A DNA stretch of 64,000 nt from Bacillus gaemokensis. Its GTDB lineage: Bacteria > Bacillota > Bacilli > Bacillales > Bacillaceae_G. Shown one piece after another: positions 50,182-59,597 of the stretch. The first letter of the stretch is position 1; every line of letters begins with the position of its first letter. The stretch is from positions 2,267-66,266 of the forward strand of contig NZ_LTAQ01000010.1 of the NCBI RefSeq assembly GCF_001590835.1, read 5' to 3'. A program made the position numbers and the translations under genes. A model generated the notes under the pieces. That model made no database searches and was not told the DNA's origin. It worked only from the letters and a program-made list of their open reading frames with translations.

Positions 50182-51183
50182 TTAAGGTAAATAGCGACGA
50201 GCACCAGCGTATTCTTCTATATATCCCGGTGTGTCTATTGGAATAATTTCAACAGTTCTTTCTGCTTTTGGAGAGTGAATCATCTTTCCATCCCCAATAT
50301 ACATACCAACGTGATGTACACTTCCTTTGCCTTGATTATAGGCAAAGAAGATTAAATCGCCTTTTTGTAAATTTTCTTTCTCAACAGCGATACCCGCTTT
50401 TGACTGTGGACCTGAATCACGTGGAATCGTGATACCATGCGATTTATAAATTGTATGTGTAAAGCCAGAACAATCAAACCCAAAACCACTTGTTCCAGCC
50501 CATATATATGGTAATCCTAAAAATAACTTTCCAGTGTTCACTAAATCATCACCTGTTGGAACAGGTATTTCATTTTGAGAAGTATAAACAGCGCCATCTT
50601 GTTTCCGTAACCATGCTTTTTGTCCATTCGGTAACAGCACACGATAAGAAATAGTATCCTCGCTCAAAAGTGGTAGGCGTGTATTATAACTCACCTCTAA
50701 AGACTTATATTTATCAGAAGGATTTATATATAAAATAGCCGTTGGTTTTGTAATTAAAACGAATGGTTGACTATTTTTATCTGCAAACTCTTGATTGTAC
50801 GTTAATTGTTTTGCAGGCATCCACCCTGGATAACCTTCAGCATTTCTCGGTGTTGGTTGCCCATGTACAACTACTTTTACCCATTCACCTTGCTCCTCAA
50901 CAATCGTTACTTCCTGACCTAGTAAAGCTTGTGTTTCTAGTTTATTTGTATTTGTTAACCAAAGTTTTTCATCAATCGTCATTGATTTGGTCCATTTCCA
51001 TAGATCAACAGGATTCGTTGCACTTGGTCCATCAATTGGGCGAAGTAAATTTGGTCCAGTCCAGAGTGTTGCAGCTGCAACATCTACAAATGCTTTATTC
51101 CCCTTTTGTTCTTCAGCACTTGCGACCGATAAAGATGAAAAAATGAATAGAGTCGTTAATAATGCAGTCCCCATTTTTTTCAT
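50182..51183 (-). CDS. ykfC: Gamma-D-glutamyl-L-diamino acid endopeptidase (NlpC/P60)
   Basis: This 333-aa secreted peptidase cuts the L-Ala-gamma-D-Glu-(L)-diamino acid stem released from peptidoglycan. The signal peptide ends at ASA (21-23), SH3b domains fill residues 30-210, and the NlpC/P60 domain follows. The catalytic residues Cys238 (FDCSGF), His291 (VHHVG) and His303 (IHSP) match those of the structurally known B. cereus YkfC. The ATG at 51183 follows AGGAGG by six bases. It is part of a murein-recycling cluster with ykfB and an oppA-like gene. Confidence 0.93.
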   Translation of the reverse strand: MKKMGTALLTTLFIFSSLSVASAEEQKGNKAFVDVAAATLWTGPNLLRPIDGPSATNPVDLWKWTKSMTIDEKLWLTNTNKLETQALLGQEVTIVEEQGEWVKVVVHGQPTPRNAEGYPGWMPAKQLTYNQEFADKNSQPFVLITKPTAILYINPSDKYKSLEVSYNTRLPLLSEDTISYRVLLPNGQKAWLRKQDGAVYTSQNEIPVPTGDDLVNTGKLFLGLPYIWAGTSGFGFDCSGFTHTIYKSHGITIPRDSGPQSKAGIAVEKENLQKGDLIFFAYNQGKGSVHHVGMYIGDGKMIHSPKAERTVEIIPIDTPGYIEEYAGARRYLP

Positions 51184-51244
51184 AAGCATCCTCCTTAAGT
51201 GATAGTTTGCTAGATGAATACGTTCTTTAAAAATAACAATTCTT

Positions 51245-52297
51245 CTAAGATTTTATATTCATTGCATGATGCAAGTTTACCTTTGGTCCGCTATAAGTAA
51301 TTCCAGTTGGTTCTTCCATTAACCATAGCGGTGCATCCAGATCAAAATAATGAATATTCGGATGAGCAGCAGCTAGATGAGCAACTGCTGCTACTGAAAG
51401 CGATGGCTCCATCATGCTACCAACCATGCATTTCACACCAGCAGCTTCAGCAATATCAGCAATTTTCCAAGCCTCACGTATGCCACCACATTTCATTAAT
51501 TTAATATTTAGTAAATCAGCATACTGTCCTTGAACAAGTTTTAAAGCATCTTGCGCTGAGAAAACACTTTCATCCGCCATGATTGGTGTTTGTACATGAT
51601 CTTTTACATACTTCAATCCCTCCCAATCTTTCGCATGAACCGGTTGCTCAACAAATTCTATATTTAAATTTCTATTTTCCATTTCTCGAATAATTGCAAC
51701 AGCTTCTTTTGGCTGCCATCCTTGATTTGCATCTAACCGAAGAGTGGTTTCTTTTGGAACAATATTTCTGATTGCTTCAATACGCTCCAAATCTAAAACT
51801 GCGGATTTACCCACTTTAATTTTCAATGTACGAAATCCTTTTTCTACATGATTTTTTGCTTCTTTTGCCATTAATAAGGGATCATCAACACTTACTGTAA
51901 TGTCTGTTTGAACCTCTTTCTTTCCGCCTAATAATGCATACAAGGGAATATTATAAAATTGACAATACGCATCATATAAAGCCATATCTACCGCTGCCTT
52001 TGCGCTTAGATTTCCTACACAACACATTTGAATGTGTAACAATAATGTCTGGAAATGCACCATGTCTTTTCCAATTAATACAGATCGAATGGATCCTAAA
52101 ATTGCCTCTTCAATCCCATTAGCAAAGTCCCCTGTAATAACCGGAGTGGCTGTCGCAGCTCCTTTCCCTATAATACCTTCATCTGTATGAACAAAGACAT
52201 CAATACTTTCAATCTCAGTTACAGTTCGCAAGGCCGTTTTAAATGGTGTATGAAGCTTAATATAGCGACGCTTGACTATTAGATCCATAATTTTCAT
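51245..52297 (-). CDS. ykfB: L-Ala-D/L-Glu epimerase
   Basis: This roughly 350-aa enolase-superfamily enzyme epimerises the L-Ala-D-Glu dipeptide so that it can be degraded. It shows LKIKVG with the catalytic Lys pair (KIK), LDANQGW (metal Asp), VEQPV, and MADESV with the second Lys later in NIKLMKCGGI. The ATG at 52297 follows AAAGGATG; the long open frame upstream lacks a ribosome site and extends through a terminator. It is the first gene of the ykfB-ykfC-oppA cluster. Confidence 0.9.
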   Translation of the reverse strand: MKIMDLIVKRRYIKLHTPFKTALRTVTEIESIDVFVHTDEGIIGKGAATATPVITGDFANGIEEAILGSIRSVLIGKDMVHFQTLLLHIQMCCVGNLSAKAAVDMALYDAYCQFYNIPLYALLGGKKEVQTDITVSVDDPLLMAKEAKNHVEKGFRTLKIKVGKSAVLDLERIEAIRNIVPKETTLRLDANQGWQPKEAVAIIREMENRNLNIEFVEQPVHAKDWEGLKYVKDHVQTPIMADESVFSAQDALKLVQGQYADLLNIKLMKCGGIREAWKIADIAEAAGVKCMVGSMMEPSLSVAAVAHLAAAHPNIHYFDLDAPLWLMEEPTGITYSGPKVNLHHAMNIKS

Positions 52298-52323
52298 TTT
52301 ATTCATCCTTTCTGTCCAATAAA

Positions 52324-52362
52324 AAAATCCAGCTATAAGATACATTCTTATAGCTGGATTTT
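52324..52362 (-). terminator. Terminator after the DUF3870 gene
   Basis: AAAATCCAGCTATAAG and its complement form a perfect stem and T tail between the DUF3870 gene and ykfB. Confidence 0.9.
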
Positions 52363-52364
52363 GT

Positions 52365-52691
52365 CTATGAATGTGTAGACAAAGCAGCAATTTGATTATA
52401 TTTTTTTTGCGCATCTTTTAACGCTACAAGCAATGCTTTTTGAGACGATCCAAAATAACGACTTTTAATTTCTTCTACTAATTGCGAATCATTAATGTTT
52501 TTATGTAGAAATAAATACTTTACAAATTGGCTAGTTAGCGAAATGGTTGCTGAGCAATCCGAATCCACAATTTTTCCTGTATCCTTTTCAATCACAAATG
52601 CTACAAAATAACTTTTAAACTTTTCTGTAATCGGATTATTTTGAGGTGCTTTCGCATCCCCTACGATATATATCGTATTAGAAGCATACAC
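52365..52691 (-). CDS. DUF3870 protein
   Basis: This 108-aa protein has TIYIVGDAKAPQNNPIT and VIEKDTGKIVDSDCSATISLTSQFV, characteristic of DUF3870. The function is unknown; in other bacteria this family lies near amino acid catabolic genes. It ends just before a terminator, separate from ykfB. Confidence 0.75.
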   Translation of the reverse strand: MYASNTIYIVGDAKAPQNNPITEKFKSYFVAFVIEKDTGKIVDSDCSATISLTSQFVKYLFLHKNINDSQLVEEIKSRYFGSSQKALLVALKDAQKKYNQIAALSTHS

Positions 52692-52820
52692 ATATATCTT
52701 CCTTTCTTATACGAGGATAACGGTTTTCTTAACAGACGAATGAGCGGAAAACCCATCGTTGATTAAAAAATGTATCCGCTTACTATATATTATATATATT
52801 TGACAGAATTTTAACAATAT

Positions 52821-53564
52821 TTATTTTAATATATATTCATTAACTAAATAACCAATCTCTGAAAATATATAATTCGTATAACTTACACATTCTACATTTG
52901 AACTTAGCGCCGCTATATACAAGGTTTGATCATTTACTTTTAATCTTACTGCATCATGTGTAACATTCTTTCGTTCTCCTGTTTTACTTGCTATTTCTAT
53001 TCCTTCTAACTTCCCACATAATTTATACGTGAACTGCTGATTTTGAAGTGGCTTGTAAAACTTCCCTTCTTTATCGTGATGGTATAGTAAAGATACAATA
53101 TCCTCAGCCGTCGTAAGATTATCTTTATTTTCTCCTTGAGGTTCCTGCATCATATATCGTTGTATTTGTGTTCCACTCATCCCTAATGAATCAATATGTT
53201 GTTGAATATCTTTCATCGTTAAACGATTAATAAGCCAATTCGTTGCAGCGTTATCAGAAACTGTAATCATAAGTGTAAGTAAATCCTGTATCGTTACATT
53301 TGGCGTATGCAAAGAAGATACAATCCCGCTCCCTCCCGTTCTTGGAATAGACGAAACGGGTATTAGCTCATACGGATTTAACATTACCCGCTTTATTTTT
53401 TCTATGGCACATGAAAGAATTGCTAGTTTAATAAGACTAGCTGATGGATGCACAAATTGTTCATTGTAACGATATGTAATTGCCCCTTGTATCATGACAC
53501 TTATATCTCCATTTACACTTTCAATTCGATTCTCTAATTCATAAATAAAGTCCTCTTTCTGCAT
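52821..53564 (-). CDS. Class A beta-lactamase-like serine hydrolase
   Basis: This 247-aa protein has SxxK at 43-46 (SLIK), SDN at 103-105 and KTG at 194-196, the three penicillin-recognising motifs. E141 may correspond to Glu166, in QEPQGEN, but the usual Asn after it is missing. It has no signal peptide, so a cytoplasmic role differing from secreted lactamases is likely; beta-lactam resistance should not be assumed. The ATG follows AAAGGAG. Confidence 0.8.
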   Translation of the reverse strand: MQKEDFIYELENRIESVNGDISVMIQGAITYRYNEQFVHPSASLIKLAILSCAIEKIKRVMLNPYELIPVSSIPRTGGSGIVSSLHTPNVTIQDLLTLMITVSDNAATNWLINRLTMKDIQQHIDSLGMSGTQIQRYMMQEPQGENKDNLTTAEDIVSLLYHHDKEGKFYKPLQNQQFTYKLCGKLEGIEIASKTGERKNVTHDAVRLKVNDQTLYIAALSSNVECVSYTNYIFSEIGYLVNEYILK

Positions 53565-53623
53565 GCGACCTACTCCTTTCTATACATTATAATACCTAAT
53601 CATTACATCGCTTCCCCAAATAA

Positions 53624-53653
53624 AAAAACAGTCAGCACTTGCTAACTGTTTTT
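53624..53653 (-). terminator. Terminator after the DivIC-like gene
   Basis: AAAAACAGTCAGCA and TGCTAACTGTTTTT pair with one mismatch. Confidence 0.75.
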
Positions 53654-53692
53654 AAAAATTATATTACCTTCTACTTCAAACTAACACACCAT

Positions 53693-54049
53693 CTATTTAG
53701 GCAGTATAAATATCGTTTCATTCGGCTTAGAAAATTGATACTCTTTCCTTGCAAATTTTAAAATTTCTTCCTCATTATCTGTTAAATTTCCAACTTCATT
53801 CTTTAAATAATACTCTGCTTTCTCTAAAGAAGTTAATTGTTTTTGCTGACTTTTAATTGTACTTTGTTTTTCCTGAATCATTTCTTGTTGCTTATTAAGA
53901 ATACACTGGATATACACAGTAGCTGAAAATAGAAAAATAAAAGCTAAGACAAAGCGTCGAATTTTTCTTTTATTTATTGTTCGATATTTATTAGGCTGTG
54001 ATTGAAACTTTGGTTCATTAGGAACATTTACTTTCTTGAGTCTCCTCAT
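53693..54049 (-). CDS. DivIC/FtsB-family septum formation initiator paralog
   Basis: This 118-aa bitopic protein has a basic cytoplasmic N-terminus, one membrane helix (FVLAFIFLFSATVYIQCIL, about 33-51) and a coiled coil (residues 54-85). The end KFARKEYQFSKPNETIFILP is the typical DivIC C-terminus. It lies alone, unlike the main divIC. It may be a second septal protein. GGGGG is located ahead of the ATG. Confidence 0.8.
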   Translation of the reverse strand: MRRLKKVNVPNEPKFQSQPNKYRTINKRKIRRFVLAFIFLFSATVYIQCILNKQQEMIQEKQSTIKSQQKQLTSLEKAEYYLKNEVGNLTDNEEEILKFARKEYQFSKPNETIFILPK

Positions 54050-54378
54050 TTTTCAAATCCCCCTAACCCATTGTATTTATTTCACTTCCACAGGCATAAT
54101 CTCTTAGTAATCTTAATTCTCTTCACACAAAATAAGCTCCTCCATAAAGAAATCTTGTAAATCAATCAATTAGAGATAGCTTTCGACGGCATCCCTATAT
54201 TTCAGATTAAATATTTATTTTTTGTGCTATAAAATCGTATTTTATGCTTTTAATAGCAATGTCGTTTCAGATATCATAAATTTCAAATTGAATATAAATA
54301 AACGCAGCTATCTAGGAAACATATTACTCTTCTTGCTGAATAATTTATTAAAGATTGCTTTAATGAGGAGGGACATAC
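54050..54378. promoter_or_regulatory. Divergent intergenic region before the aldo/keto reductase
   Basis: No additional gene supported. It should hold the promoters of both flanking genes, but no confident -35/-10 pair was defined. Confidence 0.35.
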
Positions 54379-55305
54379 ATGAAATATCGCACATTAGGGA
54401 GAACAGATTTGACTGTTTCTGAAATCGGATTTGGCGCCTGGGCAATTGGCGGTGACGAATGGGGCCCTGTAAATGACGAAAACTCAATTGCAGCTATGAA
54501 AAAAGCGTTAGAACATGGAGTGAATTTCTTTGATACGGCTGATGTTTACGGGTTAGGACATAGTGAGAAATTAGTAGCACAAGTAATAAAAAAGCATCGA
54601 AATGATATCGTTCTTTCCACAAAAGGCGGTTTAATTGGTCATCATTATGACCCCAATGGGGAACCTGTCTATAATACAGCCGAAAAAGTAATTGCAGTAT
54701 TTGAAACTAGCTTACTCCGCCTACAAACAGATTATATTGATGTTTACTTTTGCCATATTTGGTGGGATAAAAAAGAAGAAACTGAAGCATTTCTTCGCGC
54801 ATTTGAAGTTTTAAAACGGGATGGAAAAGTAAGAGCAGTGGGTGTTTCTACACATGACTTACAGTATATAAAAAATTTTAATAGAAACGATGAAATCGAT
54901 GTTGTACAGCTCGACTATAACATACTAAATCGCGAGCCAGAACAGGATATACTACCTTATTTACACGAAAAAAATTTAGGAGCCGTTATACGTGGACCGT
55001 TAAAAATGGGGATATTAACTGGGAAATTTACAAATCAAACAACATTTCCAGATGGTGATATACGCCAAGAATGGCCAAAGGAATCATGGTTTCAAGAGGA
55101 TCTGCAAAAAGTCGAAAAGCTAAGATTACTTTCTAACGAAAACCGAAGTCTAGGCCAACTTGCACTTCAGTATGTACTCTCTCACCCAGCAGTGTCTGTC
55201 GCGATTCCCGGCGCAAAAACAAAAATACAAGCGCAAGAAAATGCAGCGGCGTCTATACGCCCTCTCCTATCAAATGAAGAATTAGCATATATAACAGAAC
55301 TCTAA
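54379..55305 (+). CDS. Aldo/keto reductase
   Basis: This 308-aa TIM-barrel oxidoreductase has GFGAWAIGG, the catalytic Asp/Tyr in FFDTADVYGLGHSE (about 50-64), Lys in LSTKGG, and His in FCHIWW. NADPH binding is suggested by the C-terminal IPGAKTKIQAQENAA. It resembles YhdN/IolS proteins of bacilli. The start is seven bases after GGAGGG. A single gene with a terminator. Confidence 0.92.
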   Translation: MKYRTLGRTDLTVSEIGFGAWAIGGDEWGPVNDENSIAAMKKALEHGVNFFDTADVYGLGHSEKLVAQVIKKHRNDIVLSTKGGLIGHHYDPNGEPVYNTAEKVIAVFETSLLRLQTDYIDVYFCHIWWDKKEETEAFLRAFEVLKRDGKVRAVGVSTHDLQYIKNFNRNDEIDVVQLDYNILNREPEQDILPYLHEKNLGAVIRGPLKMGILTGKFTNQTTFPDGDIRQEWPKESWFQEDLQKVEKLRLLSNENRSLGQLALQYVLSHPAVSVAIPGAKTKIQAQENAAASIRPLLSNEELAYITEL

Positions 55306-55310
55306 AACAA

Positions 55311-55345
55311 AACCAGCAGTTGCCAAAATCCACTGCTGGTTTTAT
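55311..55345 (+). terminator. Terminator after the aldo/keto reductase gene
   Basis: AAAACCAGCAGT and ACTGCTGGTTTT form a perfect 12-bp stem with an 11-base loop, between convergent genes. Confidence 0.9.
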
Positions 55346-55374
55346 TTTTTATATAATCTAATTTTGAGTATAAA

Positions 55375-55971
55375 TTAATAACGTAGATTAATATCATACT
55401 CCATTCTTTTAGCAGTTGCTTCCGCAATGTCGATACCTAATAAATTTTTCACAATATGGAACGACATATTAATACCCGCTGAAATTCCTCCAGAGGTAAT
55501 AATATGACCTTCATCAACAAACTTTACATTCTCTAATACTTCTACATTCGGAAACTCAGCTCTAAAACTTTCAATACTTGCCCAATGTGTCGTTGCTTTT
55601 CGCTGATCAAGTAAACCAGCTTTCGCAAGGAGTAATGCCCCTGTACATACAGAAGCCATTAATTTTACTTCTTTCATTTGCTTACGAATCCAGTTTATAA
55701 TCACCTCATTTTTCATTTCATATTCCCTAGCGCCTAATCCACCTGGAATGATTAAAATATCAACCGGTGGTAGTTCTTTAATACTAAAATCTGGTTGTAC
55801 TTTTAATCCATTTCTCGCTGTAATCATATTTTCATCTTGGCTGACAGTATGGACAGTAAACGGATGGTTTTCATTTATAGTTGTAACTGAAAAAACTTCA
55901 AACGGCCCCGCGAAATCCAATACTTCTACTTCATTGAACAATAAAATTCCCACGTTCCAGTGGTTTACCAT
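55375..55971 (-). CDS. DJ-1/PfpI family protein
   Basis: This 198-aa protein has ILIIPGGLGA and the nucleophile elbow ASVCTGALLLAKAGLL, with the conserved Cys. ATTHWASIE supplies the partner residues. The pattern is that of the DJ-1/PfpI subgroup related to isonitrile hydratase and the N-terminus of GATase1-like AraC regulators. The activity is unknown. Confidence 0.85.
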   Translation of the reverse strand: MVNHWNVGILLFNEVEVLDFAGPFEVFSVTTINENHPFTVHTVSQDENMITARNGLKVQPDFSIKELPPVDILIIPGGLGAREYEMKNEVIINWIRKQMKEVKLMASVCTGALLLAKAGLLDQRKATTHWASIESFRAEFPNVEVLENVKFVDEGHIITSGGISAGINMSFHIVKNLLGIDIAEATAKRMEYDINLRY

Positions 55972-56425
55972 ATGATCACTTCCCTTTATAGATATGTATT
56001 TTCTAATTCCCTTTTACTTAAAGTGATTTCATCTTATTATCTAACTATAAAGTAATTCTATTAAATATGAAAAATCCCTTTTCAATCTAACGAAGTTTAC
56101 ATAACATTATTATCACTTTCATTTTTATCTCATTCTTATTATTTTATTTAAAAACTAATTTTTCCTAATAAAAAAAACATCTCATTTTTACAATGGGATG
56201 TTTTTAGGGTTATATTTTTTATTTTCATTTTTGCAAATATTTTTATAAGGAAATTCAAGAATCTTGTGTGACCTAGCAAATTCGTTACTAATTTTTTATT
56301 TTAAATATCTTTTTTATAAACACAAAAACAACCATTAATACAAAAATGATTTGTTCTTGTATTTTAATTTTCTCTTTTTTTCAAATGAGATACAAAAATC
56401 ATTTTTATATTTCATTTGAAAAATA
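55972..56425. other. AT-rich intergenic region with a terminator-like hairpin
   Basis: No gene was found. AAAAACATCTCATT pairs with AATGGGATGTTTTT at about 56169-56205. The area from 56220 on is extremely AT-rich, with inverted pieces such as AAAAATGATTT / AAAATCATTTTT at 56342-56412. Confidence 0.5.
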
Positions 56426-56457
56426 ATCAGTTTTTGCTTATATATTAAAACTGATTT
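56426..56457 (-). terminator. Terminator after the small HTH gene
   Basis: AATCAGTTTT and AAAACTGATT pair across 12 bases, with a TATTTTTC tail on the minus strand. Confidence 0.65.
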
Positions 56458-56688
56458 TCACATTAACCGATAACAATTTTGTTTTCTTCCCTTCCCGGTC
56501 TCTTTTAGTACATATGATTTTACTACAAGTTCCGTTAACGAATCCGTTAATGTTTTATATGATAAATTTGATAATGCTAGCAAATCATTTGTATACAAAA
56601 TTCTATGTTTTTCTAATAATAATAATACCAATCGTTCAGATGGCTTTAGTGTTTCATCACTTTCTAGTATGAAATCTACATCTTTCAT
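56458..56688 (-). CDS. Small winged-helix DNA-binding protein
   Basis: This 76-aa protein consists of little more than one winged helix: LKPSERLVLLLLEKHRILYT, NDLLALSNLSYKTLTDSL (helix-turn-helix) and a wing KETGKGRKQNCYRL. It resembles a stripped MarR or GntR-like fold. No ligand domain is present. The target is unknown. Confidence 0.65.
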   Translation of the reverse strand: MKDVDFILESDETLKPSERLVLLLLEKHRILYTNDLLALSNLSYKTLTDSLTELVVKSYVLKETGKGRKQNCYRLM

Positions 56689-56818
56689 ATATATCCATTC
56701 CTTATATAAAAATTTATATTACTAATTATCCATTATTAATACGAAAATATTATATAATAAATATGTCATTATATCAAAATAACATGCCTAATTTTATATA
56801 TAACTGAACAATACAAAC

Positions 56819-56843
56819 AAGCACTTCCTTAATTGGAAGTGCT
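56819..56843 (-). terminator. Terminator after the X-prolyl dipeptidyl peptidase gene
   Basis: AGCACTTCC-TTAATT-GGAAGTGCT, a perfect stem; on the minus strand a TTGTTTG tail follows. Confidence 0.75.
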
Positions 56844-56875
56844 CTTCTTCTAAATAATTAACTACTCGCGAATTT

Positions 56876-58678
56876 CTATTTTACAATTGGTAATATGACT
56901 TCACTTAATTTTACTGTAAGTTTCGTTCCCGATTTTGGACGAATCGTATAATCGTAATCACTCGCAATTAATACTACTCCTATTTTGTGCCCCGCTTGGA
57001 ATACATAATCATCTGGCTGCATGTCCCATGTAAACGTATAATCTTTTCCTGGTGTGATTGTTGTTGATTGTTCGTTTCCGTTCAAGTTTTGCGGGTCCAT
57101 CCATCCTCTCGTTACAATTTCTGGTTTTACTCCGCCATAATCAACAAGTAACGCCGTTAAATTGGATACCGGTCGATCAATATTCCCTTTGAATGAAATT
57201 TTTGGCGTACCACTTATTCGCATTTCTTTTTCTAATGTAGGCATCATATATACTAAGCGGTTTGGCACTTCTAAATTAGGATTTTCTATCAATTGATTTG
57301 ATTTAATTTTCGCATCATCTAGTAGTGACGTCACTTGTTGCACTGCCCCCATTCTCAGTGGTAAATCTACTGCTTTACTACTGAGAAGCATACGTATTTT
57401 AGATGGAGCTGCTTCAGGGTCTGGCCAATTTTTTAATTTTTGCCACGTTTTATTTTCTCGTTGTACATCTACCATTGGTTCATTCATAATTCCGTTTTCA
57501 ATACCATATAACCAATAATCAAACCATTTGTTTTGTGTTTGCTGCCAATTGTTACTAGATGTTCCACCATGTCCTCCTTGATGTAACCACATTTTTCTTG
57601 GGATATTATTTTCCCCAAGAGCTTCCCACCATTGTGAAAATTGTTTTGTCTTTACATTCCAATCGTTTAAACCATGTACAACAAATACACTTGCCTTCAC
57701 ATTTCCAGCATCCTTTACGTAGTTACGCTTATCCCAGAAATCATTATAATCTCCTGTTTTTCGATCTTGACCATCGGTAAGTTCCTTAATGATTTTCTTA
57801 CAAACTTCAGGATTTTCTCTTGTTAATACTGCTTCAGCCATGTTGTCTGTATCTTCCCCTTGATAACCACCTGGTGCAATAATAGCTCCGTTTGCCCGGT
57901 AGTAATCATACCAACTACTGATTGCCGCAATTGGGATAATTGTTTTTAATCCGTCAATCCCTGTCGTTGCGACGGCATTTGGCAAAGTTCCATTATATGA
58001 AACACCTGTCATCCCTACATTTCCAGTAGACCACTCAGCTTGTACCTCTTGCCCCTTTTCTGTATATGCTTTCGCTCGCCCATTCACCCAATCAATGACG
58101 GATTTGGTACCAAGAATTTCTTGCTCATCTCCAGTGGTTGGGCATCCATCTGATTTTCCGGTACCAATGCTTTCACCTAGAATAACCGCATACCCCCGAG
58201 GAACATAATAATTCCCGTATGAACCAAGATTAACTGGTTCTGCATAAGGTTTGCCACCAATAGCATGTAATTCTTCGTCTACATTATAGACCGGTACATC
58301 TTTCAGACCAGCTCGGTATGGACTCATTTCATAAATAACTGGAATTTTTACACCAGGTTCTGTTTTTGGACGCATGACCTTTATCGATACACGATCTTTC
58401 TTACCATCTCGATCACTATCAACCTCTGTTTCTACGAATAAATTCTCCACAATTGCTTCATCAAGCGAATAAATTGGTGTTGTCATTCCATTTTCTAACT
58501 TAATCTTTGTCGATTGAGCTAACGTTTCTAACACTTTGCCATTTAGCGGTAAAGTGTTAGAAAATTCCATTGAACTTTCTTCATTTTTTTCTGCATGTAC
58601 TGTATTACTAGAGATTCCTGCTGTAAGTGTTAAAGAAAACACCGCTGAAAGTGCAACTGCTAGTTTCTTTTTCTTCAA
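56876..58678 (-). CDS. Secreted Xaa-Pro dipeptidyl-peptidase (S15 family)
   Basis: This 600-aa serine peptidase releases X-Pro dipeptides. It has a Sec signal peptide (residues 1-30, AVFSLTLTAG...VHA). The alpha/beta-hydrolase domain has the nucleophile in GMTGVSYNGTLPNA, Asp in HGLNDWNVKTKQF and His in LHQGGHGGT. The C-terminal jelly-roll domain is present (about 430-600). The TTG at 58676-58678 follows GGGGGAAGGG and is preferred to an upstream frame with no site. Confidence 0.92.
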   Translation of the reverse strand: MKKKKLAVALSAVFSLTLTAGISSNTVHAEKNEESSMEFSNTLPLNGKVLETLAQSTKIKLENGMTTPIYSLDEAIVENLFVETEVDSDRDGKKDRVSIKVMRPKTEPGVKIPVIYEMSPYRAGLKDVPVYNVDEELHAIGGKPYAEPVNLGSYGNYYVPRGYAVILGESIGTGKSDGCPTTGDEQEILGTKSVIDWVNGRAKAYTEKGQEVQAEWSTGNVGMTGVSYNGTLPNAVATTGIDGLKTIIPIAAISSWYDYYRANGAIIAPGGYQGEDTDNMAEAVLTRENPEVCKKIIKELTDGQDRKTGDYNDFWDKRNYVKDAGNVKASVFVVHGLNDWNVKTKQFSQWWEALGENNIPRKMWLHQGGHGGTSSNNWQQTQNKWFDYWLYGIENGIMNEPMVDVQRENKTWQKLKNWPDPEAAPSKIRMLLSSKAVDLPLRMGAVQQVTSLLDDAKIKSNQLIENPNLEVPNRLVYMMPTLEKEMRISGTPKISFKGNIDRPVSNLTALLVDYGGVKPEIVTRGWMDPQNLNGNEQSTTITPGKDYTFTWDMQPDDYVFQAGHKIGVVLIASDYDYTIRPKSGTKLTVKLSEVILPIVK

Positions 58679-58778
58679 ATCCCTTCCCCCTTTTTCTATT
58701 ATTTCTCCCACTATATAATAAAATAACAGAAAATTCAGTTTTGATAAAGCGATAAGAATTTGAGAAATTTGTAGAATA

Positions 58779-59273
58779 TTACCCCTTCTTATATGATTTA
58801 TAAGACCGCTCTAATCCTTCATTATATTTCGTATTATTATCTGTCCAATCTCCCCCTAAATTCCCAGGCCATCCCGATGTATTTGCGACATATTTAAGCA
58901 AATCCCAATTTGTTAACCCTTTTTTCACACCTTTTTTATATGAATTTACCATATTTGAAATCGCTATAGTTGCATTCATTTTTGCATCTTTTAAATTTTC
59001 TTCGGATAGTTGTGCAGGTGCTAATCCACCGCGGTGTAATTGAAATAATCCAAAAGATGTACCTTTGTCACCTACTGCTTTTCCATTAAATTTTGTTTCA
59101 TGATCGGCAATTGTAAGTGGTATCCATTCTGGAATGCCATATTGCTTCGAGACTTCACGAATTACCAATTTATTATTTTCAATTTCCTTTTGTTTTTCAT
59201 ACTTTACATACGCTGCATAACACAAAAATGTCAAAGTACAAATGATTGTTATATATTTTAATAGTTGTTTCAT
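58779..59273 (-). CDS. Lytic transglycosylase-like (SLT) exported protein
   Basis: This 164-aa protein has an N-terminal membrane anchor or signal (residues 5-22) and an SLT/lysozyme-like fold: YGIPEWIPLTIADHETKFNG with the catalytic Glu in DHETKFN. GTSFGLFQLHRGG and YVANTSGWPGNLG follow. It probably cleaves peptidoglycan at the cell surface. GGAGAC lies ahead of the ATG. bcr1 copy 3 is about 180 bp upstream. Confidence 0.82.
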   Translation of the reverse strand: MKQLLKYITIICTLTFLCYAAYVKYEKQKEIENNKLVIREVSKQYGIPEWIPLTIADHETKFNGKAVGDKGTSFGLFQLHRGGLAPAQLSEENLKDAKMNATIAISNMVNSYKKGVKKGLTNWDLLKYVANTSGWPGNLGGDWTDNNTKYNEGLERSYKSYKKG

Positions 59274-59368
59274 AAGTTCGTCTCCTATATCTTTTATATT
59301 TCCTCTTACATGCCTATACTATAAAATGTTTGTGTGACATCTATTTGACAGAATGGGATTTTTAAAAA

Positions 59369-59413
59369 TAAAAAGCTCTCACATATTAGAAATAACTAAT
59401 TTGTGAGAGCTTT
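59369..59413. terminator. Long bidirectional hairpin
   Basis: AAAAGCTCTCACA and TGTGAGAGCTTTT with further pairing TTAG/CTAA. It lies upstream of the transglycosylase gene with no intact gene to terminate, so it may be left from a lost gene. Confidence 0.7.
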
Positions 59414-59451
59414 TACTCTTTTTATTGTCGTTTTGAAACAAAGATGCATCG

Positions 59452-59597
59452 TTTACCCCGCTATTCGCGGGCAGTAATACTCCCACCTCAAAATTCGGCG
59501 GAAGCAAAGAAGTTAGATGGGAGATAAACTGCCCGTAAAAGCCCGATTGGTGAAGGCTAATAATCAGTGGGCCCCACTGATTAAAGTTTCACTTTAT
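59452..59597 (+). repeat. bcr1 element, copy 3
   Basis: A 146-bp version flanked by TTTAC and TTTAT. Compared with copies 1 and 2 it lacks the GATGAAGAAA-type segment near its end (CAGTGGGCCCCACTGATT), which shortens the terminal hairpin. Confidence 0.88.

Noticed and set aside
52821-53564. Beta-lactam resistance determinant
   Set aside because: No signal peptide and an atypical Glu region; resistance not supported.
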